Source of the DNA: Helicobacteraceae bacterium
Lineage (GTDB): Bacteria; Campylobacterota; Campylobacteria; Campylobacterales; Sulfurimonadaceae
Assembly: GCA_027081565.1 (NCBI GenBank)
Contig: JALWKG010000137.1
Location: 1-5,174, forward strand
Direction of reading: 5' to 3'
Length of the DNA: 5,174 nt
In this document: positions 1-5,166 of the stretch, piece after piece
Layout of the letters: every line of letters begins with the position of its first letter
How positions within the stretch are numbered: the stretch's first letter is position 1
The notes under the pieces: model-generated
Databases searched by the model: none
What the model was told of the DNA's origin: nothing
What the model saw: only the letters and a program-made list of their open reading frames with translations
Made by a program: the position numbers and the translations under genes

Positions 1-1
1 C

Positions 2-94
2 TTCAAGGCTAAAAAGTTTGGTGTTGGTAAAAACGGAAAGTCTCATAGTTCTCTCTTAATTATTGATAATGAAAGGGTACAAAAACAAGCTTAA
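2..94 (+). pseudogene. C-terminal tail of a truncated upstream frame, possibly transposase debris
   Basis: An open frame enters from the left edge and stops at TAA 92-94, giving about 30 residues with no start in view. It contains the run SLLIIDNERVQKQA after a Lys/Gly-rich stretch. By eye, SLLIIDNERV resembles the first catalytic strand (SLLIIDSQSV) of IS5-type DDE transposases, where the Asp is the first catalytic residue. If so, the frame is broken, because a real transposase would continue well past this point, and neither other forward frame after the stop continues the family pattern. It could equally be the true C-terminus of an unrelated protein whose body lies outside the window. The match is short and uncertain. 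Confidence 0.3.
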
Positions 95-172
95 GGTGTG
101 GGGTGTTTATTTTTGATTCAGAACTATATCAACCTTGCTTCTAGAAACAGAAAGATAACATAAAATAGAAGC

Positions 173-178
173 TATAAT
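173..178 (+). promoter_or_regulatory. Consensus -10 box (TATAAT) upstream of the restriction-modification relic
   Basis: TATAAT is a perfect sigma-70 -10 hexamer in an AT-rich tract. No convincing -35 box lies 17 nt upstream, which is common in Campylobacterota. Transcription would begin near 185, giving a leader of about 27 nt to the ATG at 212. AAGG at 200-203 lies 8 nt before that ATG. This is probably the original promoter of the gene whose remnant follows, and it may still transcribe into the downstream toxin cassette. Confidence 0.5.
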
Positions 179-211
179 CACTCATACTTATCCTCTAATA
201 AGGTCTTATCT

Positions 212-350
212 ATGGCTCTTTTTCAAAACTCTGTACTTCGCAACTATCTTAAAAACATAGATCACAATAGATAAGCAGATAGATGAGATGGTGTATGAGC
301 TTTATGGGTTGAGTGAGGAGGAGATCGCTGTGGTGGAGGGACGTGAATAA
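212..350 (+). pseudogene. Internally deleted remnant of an Eco57I-like (type IIG) restriction-modification gene
   Basis: The ATG at 212 opens a 20-codon frame beginning MALFQNSVLRNYLKNI and stopping at TAA 272-274. I recognise this as the usual N-terminus of large Eco57I-like/type IIG restriction-modification or adenine methylase proteins. Overlapping it in another frame, 267-350 reads IDKQIDEMVYELYGLSEEEI and then AVVEGRE before TAA 348-350. That is the characteristic C-terminal end of the same kind of protein, after the target-recognition region. The family is usually around 1000 residues, so nearly everything between was lost, with a junction near 258-270 that also shifted the frame. A -10 box and a good ribosome binding site (AAGG 200-203) survive, so a 20-residue peptide could still be made. 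Methylase, nuclease and specificity domains are all absent. The assignment rests on remembered family termini, not on a search. Confidence 0.7.
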
Positions 351-409
351 AAGATAACAATTCGATGTATTTCATGTATTGTTTGATTGATTCTGATATA
401 AATTGACAG

Positions 410-415
410 AAGGAG
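410..415 (+). promoter_or_regulatory. Ribosome binding site AAGGAG that fixes the start at 424
   Basis: AAGGAG lies 8 nt before the ATG at 424, an ideal spacing. It decides against the in-frame TTG at 403, which would place the site inside the coding sequence. A TATAAA at 397-402 is close upstream but would leave only about 15 nt of leader, so I do not call it as a promoter. Confidence 0.8.
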
Positions 416-423
416 ATAATATT

Positions 424-999
424 ATGAGTATAGATAATAATGAAATAATTTATTTAGATAATGAATTTATAGTAAAAAAGTATAGTGAAAAACTTGGAAA
501 AGATGCTCCAGTAAGATATATGAAAACAACTGATGTATCGATTGGAATTAATATGTTGGCTAAAGCAGGCGCATCTCTTAAAGAGACATACGAATATCCG
601 ATTAGTACATTAAATATGTATAAGCAATTGGAAAATAGTTTAGATGAGATAGACATACTTGATTTAAATGAAAGTGATATAAGAAATTTACCAAATCTCT
701 TTTGGATGGAAGGATTGTTTGGTATTATTTCTATGAAATCAAATAAAGAAGAAATAGAAAGATATAATTTTTGTGCTGCATCAGAAAAAGGTAAGAAACA
801 ACTTTTTCTTGCAACAAATGACATATATTTTTCAAGCGGCTATGATCAACTTTTGAATTTTGCATCAAGCTTTGCTGATAACTTTACGATAAAAGCAAAA
901 ATACTTTTAAAATTTCTAGGTAATACAAGAAATTTTTCAATTGCAACACCCTTGGTTGTGCTTAAAAAAGAAAATTTTCACAATAAGAAAAATCCATGA
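424..999 (+). CDS. Unrecognised AT-rich 191-residue protein, first gene of the toxin cassette
   Basis: This soluble-looking 191-residue protein has no signal peptide and no membrane segment. I do not firmly recognise it. The N-terminus (EIIYLDNEFI, residues 7-16) and the C-terminal strand IATPLVVLKK recall the DUF6414-type proteins often found in accessory islands, but this is a weak impression. The middle is acidic and Leu/Ile-rich (DEIDILDLNESDI), followed by KKQLFLATNDIYFSSGYDQL, which looks like a small mixed alpha/beta fold. The start is fixed by AAGGAG 8 nt upstream. The stop overlaps the next start (ATGA at 996-999), so translation is probably coupled to the zeta-like kinase. Base composition is far more AT-rich than the genes to the right (only about 8 G/C in 421-480), which suggests acquisition by transfer. 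It could be a modulator of the toxin, a cargo gene, or an independent defence gene. Confidence 0.8.
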   Translation: MSIDNNEIIYLDNEFIVKKYSEKLGKDAPVRYMKTTDVSIGINMLAKAGASLKETYEYPISTLNMYKQLENSLDEIDILDLNESDIRNLPNLFWMEGLFGIISMKSNKEEIERYNFCAASEKGKKQLFLATNDIYFSSGYDQLLNFASSFADNFTIKAKILLKFLGNTRNFSIATPLVVLKKENFHNKKNP

Positions 1000-1556
1000 A
1001 ACTCTACATCATAGCAGGAGCCAACGGAAGTGGAAAGACAACCTTTGCCAAGTCTTTTGCAAGCATACACAATCTGTATTTTATAAATGCAGATGAGATC
1101 GCCAAAGAGCTTGACCCTGAAGATATCACCAAACACCAAGTCAAAGCAGGACGCATATTTTTTCAAGAGCTTCATAAAAAGATCGCTGAGAAGAACTCTT
1201 TTGTAATAGAAACTACACTCTCCGGTAAGTATTTGGTAAAGTACATAAAGAAAGCACAGGCTAATGGTTTTGAAGTCGAAATGATCTATCTGTTTTTAGA
1301 AAAACCGGAGACAAATATCGGGCGTGTCGCTATTCGCGTTATCGGCGGTGGTCATCATGTACCTAAAAATGATATAATAAGAAGATTTTATAGAAGTCAG
1401 AAGATGTTTTTTGAAACCTATAAAGACTTAGTAGATCATTGGGAAGTGTATTATAACTCCAATGAGATTTTTGAGAAAATTGCAGATAAAAACAGTATCT
1501 ATGATCATGAAAAGATGAATGAATTTAGGAGTATATCAGATGACAAAAAAACCTAA
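996..1556 (+). CDS. Zeta-toxin-like P-loop kinase
   Basis: This 186-residue P-loop kinase belongs to the zeta toxin / COG4185 group. Walker A is GANGSGKTT (residues 8-16). NADE at 31-34 gives the probable catalytic Asp33, and FVIETTLSG at 69-77 gives Glu72. RVAIRVIGGGHHVP (110-123) with IIRRFYRS (127-134) is the arginine-rich part that contacts phosphates in this family. Characterised zeta toxins phosphorylate UDP-N-acetylglucosamine and block cell-wall synthesis. Chromosomal short members like this one are largely untested, so the substrate is inferred. The start overlaps the previous stop (ATGA) and has only a weak upstream purine tract, suggesting translational coupling. The 3' end overlaps the next gene by 17 nt. 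No classical epsilon antitoxin precedes it. All key motifs are present, so it is probably active, or it may be a housekeeping-type kinase. Confidence 0.88.
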   Translation: MKLYIIAGANGSGKTTFAKSFASIHNLYFINADEIAKELDPEDITKHQVKAGRIFFQELHKKIAEKNSFVIETTLSGKYLVKYIKKAQANGFEVEMIYLFLEKPETNIGRVAIRVIGGGHHVPKNDIIRRFYRSQKMFFETYKDLVDHWEVYYNSNEIFEKIADKNSIYDHEKMNEFRSISDDKKT

Positions 1557-1770
1557 TATAGACATATCAGACACCATCCAACAAATAGGTAACGACGCTG
1601 TACGAGAAGCTCAAAAAAAGAATCTTGAAAATAACATACCTAATGTTTATAGTAAAAATGGTGTACTCTACTTTCAACTGCCTGACGGCACCATCACAAT
1701 GGAAAATCCTTTAGAAAAAGGTGAATTAAAAAAGCGCTTGGACACTTTAATTTCTGCATCTAAAATTTAG
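1540..1770 (+). CDS. Small 76-residue protein, candidate antitoxin for the zeta-like kinase
   Basis: This is a small charged protein with a predicted N-terminal helix (IDISDTIQQIGNDAVREAQK, residues 7-26), a beta hairpin (VYSKNGVLYFQLPDGTITM, 36-54) and a C-terminal Lys/Leu helix (ELKKRLDTLISA). The ATG at 1540 is chosen over the in-frame ATG at 1519 because TAGGAG (1526-1531) lies 8 nt before it. It overlaps the kinase gene by 17 nt, so the two must be co-expressed. Placement directly after a zeta-like toxin, with small size and hairpin-plus-helix layout, makes it the best antitoxin candidate. That order (toxin first) is the reverse of epsilon-zeta and PezAT. There is no helix-turn-helix resembling PezA and no similarity I can see to epsilon. 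The function is inferred from position only. Confidence 0.75.
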   Translation: MTKKPNIDISDTIQQIGNDAVREAQKKNLENNIPNVYSKNGVLYFQLPDGTITMENPLEKGELKKRLDTLISASKI

Positions 1771-1798
1771 TTAAGCCCCTGCTAGCTCCACAGAAGTC

Positions 1799-1819
1799 TA
1801 ATCTTTGTAATAAAGATTA
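1799..1819 (+). repeat. 8-bp perfect inverted repeat between the toxin cassette and the dehydrogenase genes
   Basis: TAATCTTT and AAAGATTA are perfect inverted copies separated by GTAAT. The stem is AT-rich and no T-run follows, so it is a poor intrinsic terminator. It ends about 36 nt before the ATG at 1856, so relative to a start of transcription there it spans roughly -57 to -37. That is a typical position for a regulator binding as a dimer. It could also act as a weak RNA hairpin at the end of the toxin transcript. Confidence 0.4.
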
Positions 1820-1840
1820 CACATACAACTCACACTCTTA

Positions 1841-1849
1841 TGTTACAAT
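1841..1849 (+). promoter_or_regulatory. Extended -10 box TGTTACAAT directly before the Tat-subunit gene
   Basis: TGTTACAAT matches the extended -10 pattern TGnTAnAAT. It ends 6 nt before the ATG at 1856, so transcription would be expected to start at or within a base or two of the ATG. There is no -35 match at 17 nt, which an extended -10 can tolerate. No ribosome binding site lies between the box and the ATG, which supports a leaderless mRNA. Confidence 0.45.
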
Positions 1850-1855
1850 CACTCT

Positions 1856-2368
1856 ATGATAAACAGAAGAGATTTTTTTCAGTACAGTGGTATGGTCGGT
1901 GTTGCTGTTCTTGTGGGTGTTGCAGCTAAAAAATATGCACAGAGTAGCAACCCGAGTACAGACACCTACAAGATCATAGAAGCACTCATAAACCATATGT
2001 TTGCAGACAGTAACGGCTATGTCACCTCCAAACTCAACGTTGTTGGCTACTTTAAAGGTGTTTTGAAAGACACACGTATCAGCATCGATCAACGCCACTA
2101 CCTTATAAACGGTACACGCTGGCTCGATGAGACTGCTGAAGAGGAGTATGACAAATCTTTTCTAAAACTGACTCATGATGAAAAAGAGAGACTTCTTAAA
2201 AAGATCTCGATGCTTCGTTGGGGAGACAGTTGGCTTTATAAGGTCATGGGCTACTATTTTGAGACGGCATTTTCTGACCCTATCTATGGTGGAAATATCA
2301 ATGGAGTAGGCTGGAAATGGCTTGCCTATGAACCAGGATTTCCACGACCAAACGAGGTAGCTATATGA
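1856..2368 (+). CDS. Tat-signal small subunit, gluconate 2-dehydrogenase subunit 3 family
   Basis: This 170-residue small subunit partners the FAD dehydrogenase encoded next. The N-terminus is a twin-arginine signal, NRRDFFQ (Arg4-Arg5), followed by a hydrophobic stretch SGMVGVAVLVGVAA. There is no sharp AxA cleavage site, so it may be cleaved near residues 24-29 or stay anchored. The C-terminal block YFETAFSDPIYGGN then GWKWLAYEPGFPRP is the hallmark of the gluconate 2-dehydrogenase subunit 3 family (Pfam Gluconate_2-dh3). In FAD-glucose, gluconate and fructose dehydrogenases the matching subunit supplies the export signal and folding help for a large subunit that has none. No other start codon is available upstream before the in-frame TAA at 1811, and there is no ribosome binding site. 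The stop overlaps the next start by 4 nt (ATGA). Confidence 0.9.
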   Translation: MINRRDFFQYSGMVGVAVLVGVAAKKYAQSSNPSTDTYKIIEALINHMFADSNGYVTSKLNVVGYFKGVLKDTRISIDQRHYLINGTRWLDETAEEEYDKSFLKLTHDEKERLLKKISMLRWGDSWLYKVMGYYFETAFSDPIYGGNINGVGWKWLAYEPGFPRPNEVAI

Positions 2369-4035
2369 CAACAAAAGCAGACATCTGCATTATCGGCAGT
2401 GGAGCAGGGGGCGCACCCGTTGCCTATACTCTGGCAAAAGCAGGCTACAAAGTAGTCATTTTGGAAAAAGGGCCACTCTATGATGAACGCGACTTTAAAA
2501 AAGATGAGATCGCAGTCTCGAGGCGTTCTCTCTTTACCCCTGACCTTAAAGATGAGTTTCATACAGTAGAGACCTTGGATGGAAAGGGCAAGATCACTAA
2601 AGAGGGTGGTTGGAACTTCTGGAACGGCTCTATGGTGGGTGGTTCGTCAAACCTGATGAGTGGTTATTTTCACCGTATGAAACCTAATGACTTCAAATTA
2701 CACTCTGCTTTTGGTGACGTGGAAGGTGCCAATGTTGTTGACTGGCCTATAGACTATGAGACGATGGAGCCATACTACACCAAGGTAGAAGAGGTAGTGG
2801 GTGTCTCTGGAAAGATGGTAGAACACCCCTTCAGAGAGAAACGCTCTACTGCAGATTTTCCTTATCCTCCAACATGGGAGCATCCCATCGCCAAGTGGAT
2901 CGATGACTCTTGCAGTAAGCTCGGTTACTTCGCCATGCCAACCCCTCGCGCTATCATCCCTTACGATGCACTGGATCGTCGCGGATGTTCCTACTCCAAC
3001 CTTTGTGGTAGCTATGGCTGTGCTACCGGCGCAAAAAGTCATGCCAAGTCAGCCCTTTTGGACAAGGCAGTTTGTACAAACAACTGTACTATCATCCCTG
3101 ATGCTTTTGTTTACAAAATAGAGAGTGAAAAAACAGAGGCGACAGCGATACACTATTATGACAAAGATGGCTCCTCACACACTGTACAGGCCAAGATCTA
3201 TGTTCTAGCAGCACAGGCTATAGAGAGTTCTCGACTCCTGCTTAACTCCAAAAATAGCCATTTTCCAAATGGCTTGGCAAACAGCAGTGGTGAAGTAGGT
3301 AAAAACCTTATCTTTTCTGCCGGAGGAAGTGGCAGTGGCAGACTCGACTTTAAAAACCTCACCCAAGAGCAGCAAGACTCCCTTCTGTTACGTGGCGCCT
3401 TTGTCAACCGCTCTCTGCAAGACTGGTATGAGTACGATGAGGATGGTAAGCCCTACAAGGGTGGAACTATAGACTTTTTGTTTGAACACGCCAATGCTAT
3501 ACCAAGAGCCTTAGACCAAGTCTATGATATAAATGGAGACCTGCAGTGGGGCAAGACCCTTTCCAAAAATCTACATCACGCTTTTGAACGTTCTCGTGTC
3601 ATCACCTTCGAGGTCTTTAACGACTGGATGCCAACTGACAACTGTTTTGTCACTGTTGACGAAGAGGAGAAAGACAAATGGGAGATCCCAGTTGGTAAGA
3701 TCCGTCTCTATGGGCACCCTCAAGATCTAAAAGTCGGAAACCATCTTGCTCAAAAAGCGGTAGAGGTCTTAAAAGGGCTTGGCTGTGAAGATATCAGTTC
3801 AAACATCTCAGCCGCACCTCCACCCAACCTTGTAGCAGGAGGATGTCGCTTTGGAACAGACCCTAAACACTCTGTCTTAGATGTCAACTGTAAAACACAC
3901 GACCTCAAAAACCTCTATGTCACTGACGCCAGTTTTATGCCTACAGGAGGCAGTGTCCCTTATACTTGGACCATTTATGCTAACAGTTTCAGGGTAGCTG
4001 ACAAAATTTTAGAAAGACTTGAAAACAATGTTTAA
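2365..4035 (+). CDS. FAD-dependent GMC-family oxidoreductase, dehydrogenase large subunit
   Basis: This 556-residue flavoprotein of the glucose-methanol-choline family is closest in style to the large subunits of gluconate, sorbitol and glucose dehydrogenases. The FAD Rossmann motif is IIGSGAGGA (9-17) with Glu34 for the ribose. The GMC signature runs through VGGSSNLMSGYFHRMKPNDF (91-110). The C-terminal GMC domain has GGCRFGTDP (492-500), then a conserved NLYVTDASF block near the end. Cys208, Cys214 and Cys219 form a C-x5-C-x4-C motif just before GAK, resembling the [3Fe-4S] ligands of FAD-glucose dehydrogenase. The usual active-site His two residues before the GTCR-like motif is Leu489, and the usual Asn-Pro near the end reads Val531-Pro532. 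There is no signal peptide, so it is probably exported folded with the Tat subunit. GAGG at 2354-2357 is its ribosome binding site. The substrate is unknown, an alcohol or sugar being typical. Confidence 0.93.
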   Translation: MTTKADICIIGSGAGGAPVAYTLAKAGYKVVILEKGPLYDERDFKKDEIAVSRRSLFTPDLKDEFHTVETLDGKGKITKEGGWNFWNGSMVGGSSNLMSGYFHRMKPNDFKLHSAFGDVEGANVVDWPIDYETMEPYYTKVEEVVGVSGKMVEHPFREKRSTADFPYPPTWEHPIAKWIDDSCSKLGYFAMPTPRAIIPYDALDRRGCSYSNLCGSYGCATGAKSHAKSALLDKAVCTNNCTIIPDAFVYKIESEKTEATAIHYYDKDGSSHTVQAKIYVLAAQAIESSRLLLNSKNSHFPNGLANSSGEVGKNLIFSAGGSGSGRLDFKNLTQEQQDSLLLRGAFVNRSLQDWYEYDEDGKPYKGGTIDFLFEHANAIPRALDQVYDINGDLQWGKTLSKNLHHAFERSRVITFEVFNDWMPTDNCFVTVDEEEKDKWEIPVGKIRLYGHPQDLKVGNHLAQKAVEVLKGLGCEDISSNISAAPPPNLVAGGCRFGTDPKHSVLDVNCKTHDLKNLYVTDASFMPTGGSVPYTWTIYANSFRVADKILERLENNV

Positions 4036-4306
4036 TGCCATTAAAAACAGAGCTAAAAAGATAGCCGAAGATACCAAAGAGGCTTTTTATGAGGGTCTCG
4101 ATGAAACACCTACTCCACAAGAGGTCATAGAAGCTTTTAAGATCTTTGGTCTAAGTAAAGAGGCTTCACTCCAAGAGATAAAAAGCCAATTCAAAGCACT
4201 ATCCAAGCTCTATCACCCCGACACAAAGAGCAATAGTGACTCAGAACAGTTCATGCGTATTAAAGAGGCCTATGATGTGTTAAAATTACATTATAAAAGT
4301 ACATAA
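4028..4306 (+). CDS. Short J-domain protein (C-terminal DnaJ domain)
   Basis: This 92-residue protein has a basic amphipathic N-terminal segment (FNAIKNRAKKIAEDTKEA, 2-19), a short Pro/Gln linker, and a J domain from about residue 33 to the end. The HPD motif (His63-Pro64-Asp65), which stimulates DnaK ATPase, sits in KLYHPDTK, and helix III carries FMRIKEAYDVLK. There is no Gly/Phe region or zinc-finger region, so it is a class III J protein that should recruit DnaK to a specific partner. The ATG at 4028 is preferred over the in-frame TTG at 4019. AGAAAGA at 4011-4017 is a weak ribosome binding site, and the gene overlaps the GMC gene by 8 nt. Coupling to the dehydrogenase genes suggests, but does not prove, a role in folding or export of that enzyme. 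Confidence 0.88.
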   Translation: MFNAIKNRAKKIAEDTKEAFYEGLDETPTPQEVIEAFKIFGLSKEASLQEIKSQFKALSKLYHPDTKSNSDSEQFMRIKEAYDVLKLHYKST

Positions 4307-4361
4307 TGCATACGTCTGTACATATGTCAGATCAATATGGTGCTATTGACAATGTCATAGG

Positions 4362-4368
4362 TTTTTTG
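4362..4368 (+). other. T6-G run, a possible -1 slippery site or indel between two short frames
   Basis: TTTTTTG sits as T-TTT-TTG in the frame that opens at ATG 4306 or 4324 (…SDQYGAIDNVIG). A -1 slip here joins that frame to FFVSMGPIQFVVYIVF in the next frame, giving one small single-span membrane protein ending at 4475. One missing T in the assembly or the genome would give the same picture. Without the slip the first frame ends at TAG 4402-4404. Confidence 0.25.
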
Positions 4369-4373
4369 TTTCT

Positions 4374-4475
4374 ATGGGACCCATACAGTTTGTTGTCTAC
4401 ATAGTTTTTATAACACTTTTTGGATACTACATCAATACAAAAAGAATAACAGAGAAAAAGAGAAAAAATGAGTAA
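4374..4475 (+). CDS. Possible 33-residue single-span membrane protein overlapping the queC start
   Basis: The ATG at 4374 opens 33 codons. About 17 hydrophobic residues (PIQFVVYIVFITLFGYY) are followed by a strongly basic tail (NTKRITEKKRKNE), the layout of a tiny inner-membrane protein with its C-terminus inside. Its stop TAA 4473-4475 overlaps the queC start by 8 nt, so it could couple translation into queC. There is no good ribosome binding site before 4374. The real start may instead be at 4306 or 4324, reached through a frameshift at 4362-4368. I do not recognise the protein. It could also be a chance frame in AT-rich spacer DNA. Confidence 0.35.
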   Translation: MGPIQFVVYIVFITLFGYYINTKRITEKKRKNE

Positions 4476-5139
4476 AAAAGCAGTCTGTATTATGAGTGGC
4501 GGGATGGACTCTACTTTAGGGGCTTATCTTATGAAAGAGCGTGGATATGAAGTGATCGCTGTTCACTTTAACTATGATCAACGTACTGAAAAGAAAGAGC
4601 GCGAAGCCTTTCATGCTATTGCTGATACACTTGGTGCTACCAACAAGTATGATCTAGATATAGGGTTCTTTAAAGAGCTTGGAGCCTCTGCCTTGACGGA
4701 CAGAAGTATAGATGTTCCTGTTGATGGTGTGGAAGAGGGTGTTCCTGTTACCTATGTTCCTTTTCGAAATGGTATCTTTTTGAGTATGGCTGCAGCTATT
4801 GCTGAAAAAGAGGGTGCCGAGGTGATCTGTATCGGTGTGGTAGAAGAGGACAGCAGTGGGTATCCTGACTGTAGAGAAGCGTACATCACTTCTATGCAAG
4901 AGAGCATTAACCTTGGAACAAAAGAGAGTACAAACATCACCATCGAAATGCCTTTGGTACATCTTAAAAAGTCAGAGATCGTTTTAGAGTCACTCAAACA
5001 CCATGTACCGCTTGCCTTGACCTGGAGCTGTTATCAAAACGAAGAGAAGGCCTGTGGCGTCTGTGACAGTTGTCGTTTGCGTCTCAATGGTTTTGAGCAG
5101 GCAGGTGAAAAAGATCCACTTGACTACGCCATCGACTAA
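4468..5139 (+). CDS. queC: 7-cyano-7-deazaguanine synthase QueC
   Basis: QueC converts 7-carboxy-7-deazaguanine with ATP and ammonia into preQ0 in the cytoplasm, a step towards queuosine in tRNA. The 223-residue length is normal for the family. The PP-loop ATP-pyrophosphatase motif is SGGMDST (10-16). VPFRNGIFLSMAAAIAE and GVVEEDSSGYPDCR are family core motifs that line the substrate pocket. Four cysteines, Cys188, Cys196, Cys199 and Cys202 (C-x7-C-x2-C-x2-C), form the structural zinc site. All key residues are intact. Upstream of the ATG is only a purine-rich tract (GAGAAAAAGAG) rather than a strong Shine-Dalgarno site. No other queuosine genes are in the window. It may be transcribed with the J-protein gene or from a weak local promoter (TATAAC at 4409-4414 is a possible -10). 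A hairpin terminator follows directly. Confidence 0.96.
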   Translation: MSKKAVCIMSGGMDSTLGAYLMKERGYEVIAVHFNYDQRTEKKEREAFHAIADTLGATNKYDLDIGFFKELGASALTDRSIDVPVDGVEEGVPVTYVPFRNGIFLSMAAAIAEKEGAEVICIGVVEEDSSGYPDCREAYITSMQESINLGTKESTNITIEMPLVHLKKSEIVLESLKHHVPLALTWSCYQNEEKACGVCDSCRLRLNGFEQAGEKDPLDYAID

Positions 5140-5141
5140 AC

Positions 5142-5166
5142 ACTATATAGATGACTATATAGTTTT
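5142..5166 (+). terminator. Intrinsic terminator after queC
   Basis: A perfect 9-bp inverted repeat, ACTATATAG and CTATATAGT with a 4-nt ATGA loop, ends in a run of four T. It starts 3 nt after the queC stop. The stem is AT-rich with only two G-C pairs, so it may be only moderately efficient. By symmetry it could also serve a convergent gene beyond the right edge. Confidence 0.65.

Noticed and set aside
397..402. TATAAA as a -10 box for the cassette
   Set aside because: No -35 match is present and only about 15 nt would separate the transcription start from the ATG, leaving the ribosome binding site at the very 5' end.
403..423. TTG start at 403 for the first cassette gene
   Set aside because: The AAGGAG site at 410-415 would lie inside the coding sequence. 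It is ideally spaced for the ATG at 424.
1519..1539. ATG at 1519 as start of the small candidate antitoxin
   Set aside because: TAGGAG at 1526-1531 would fall within the gene and is well placed for the ATG at 1540.
1799..1819. Inverted repeat as an intrinsic terminator of the toxin cassette
   Set aside because: The stem is almost all A-T and no T-run follows on the + strand.
2698..3042. Long open frame on the minus strand inside the GMC gene
   Set aside because: It has no ribosome binding site or recognisable domain and lies wholly opposite a well-supported gene. The same applies to minus-strand frames opposite queC.
4019..4027. TTG start at 4019 for the J-domain protein
   Set aside because: The purine tract at 4011-4017 is too close to it, whereas the ATG at 4028 gives workable spacing and a normal start codon.
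4347..4357. TGACA-A-TGTCA palindrome
   Set aside because: It is only 5 bp per arm with a 1-nt centre, inside a possible small coding frame, and no promoter is near it.
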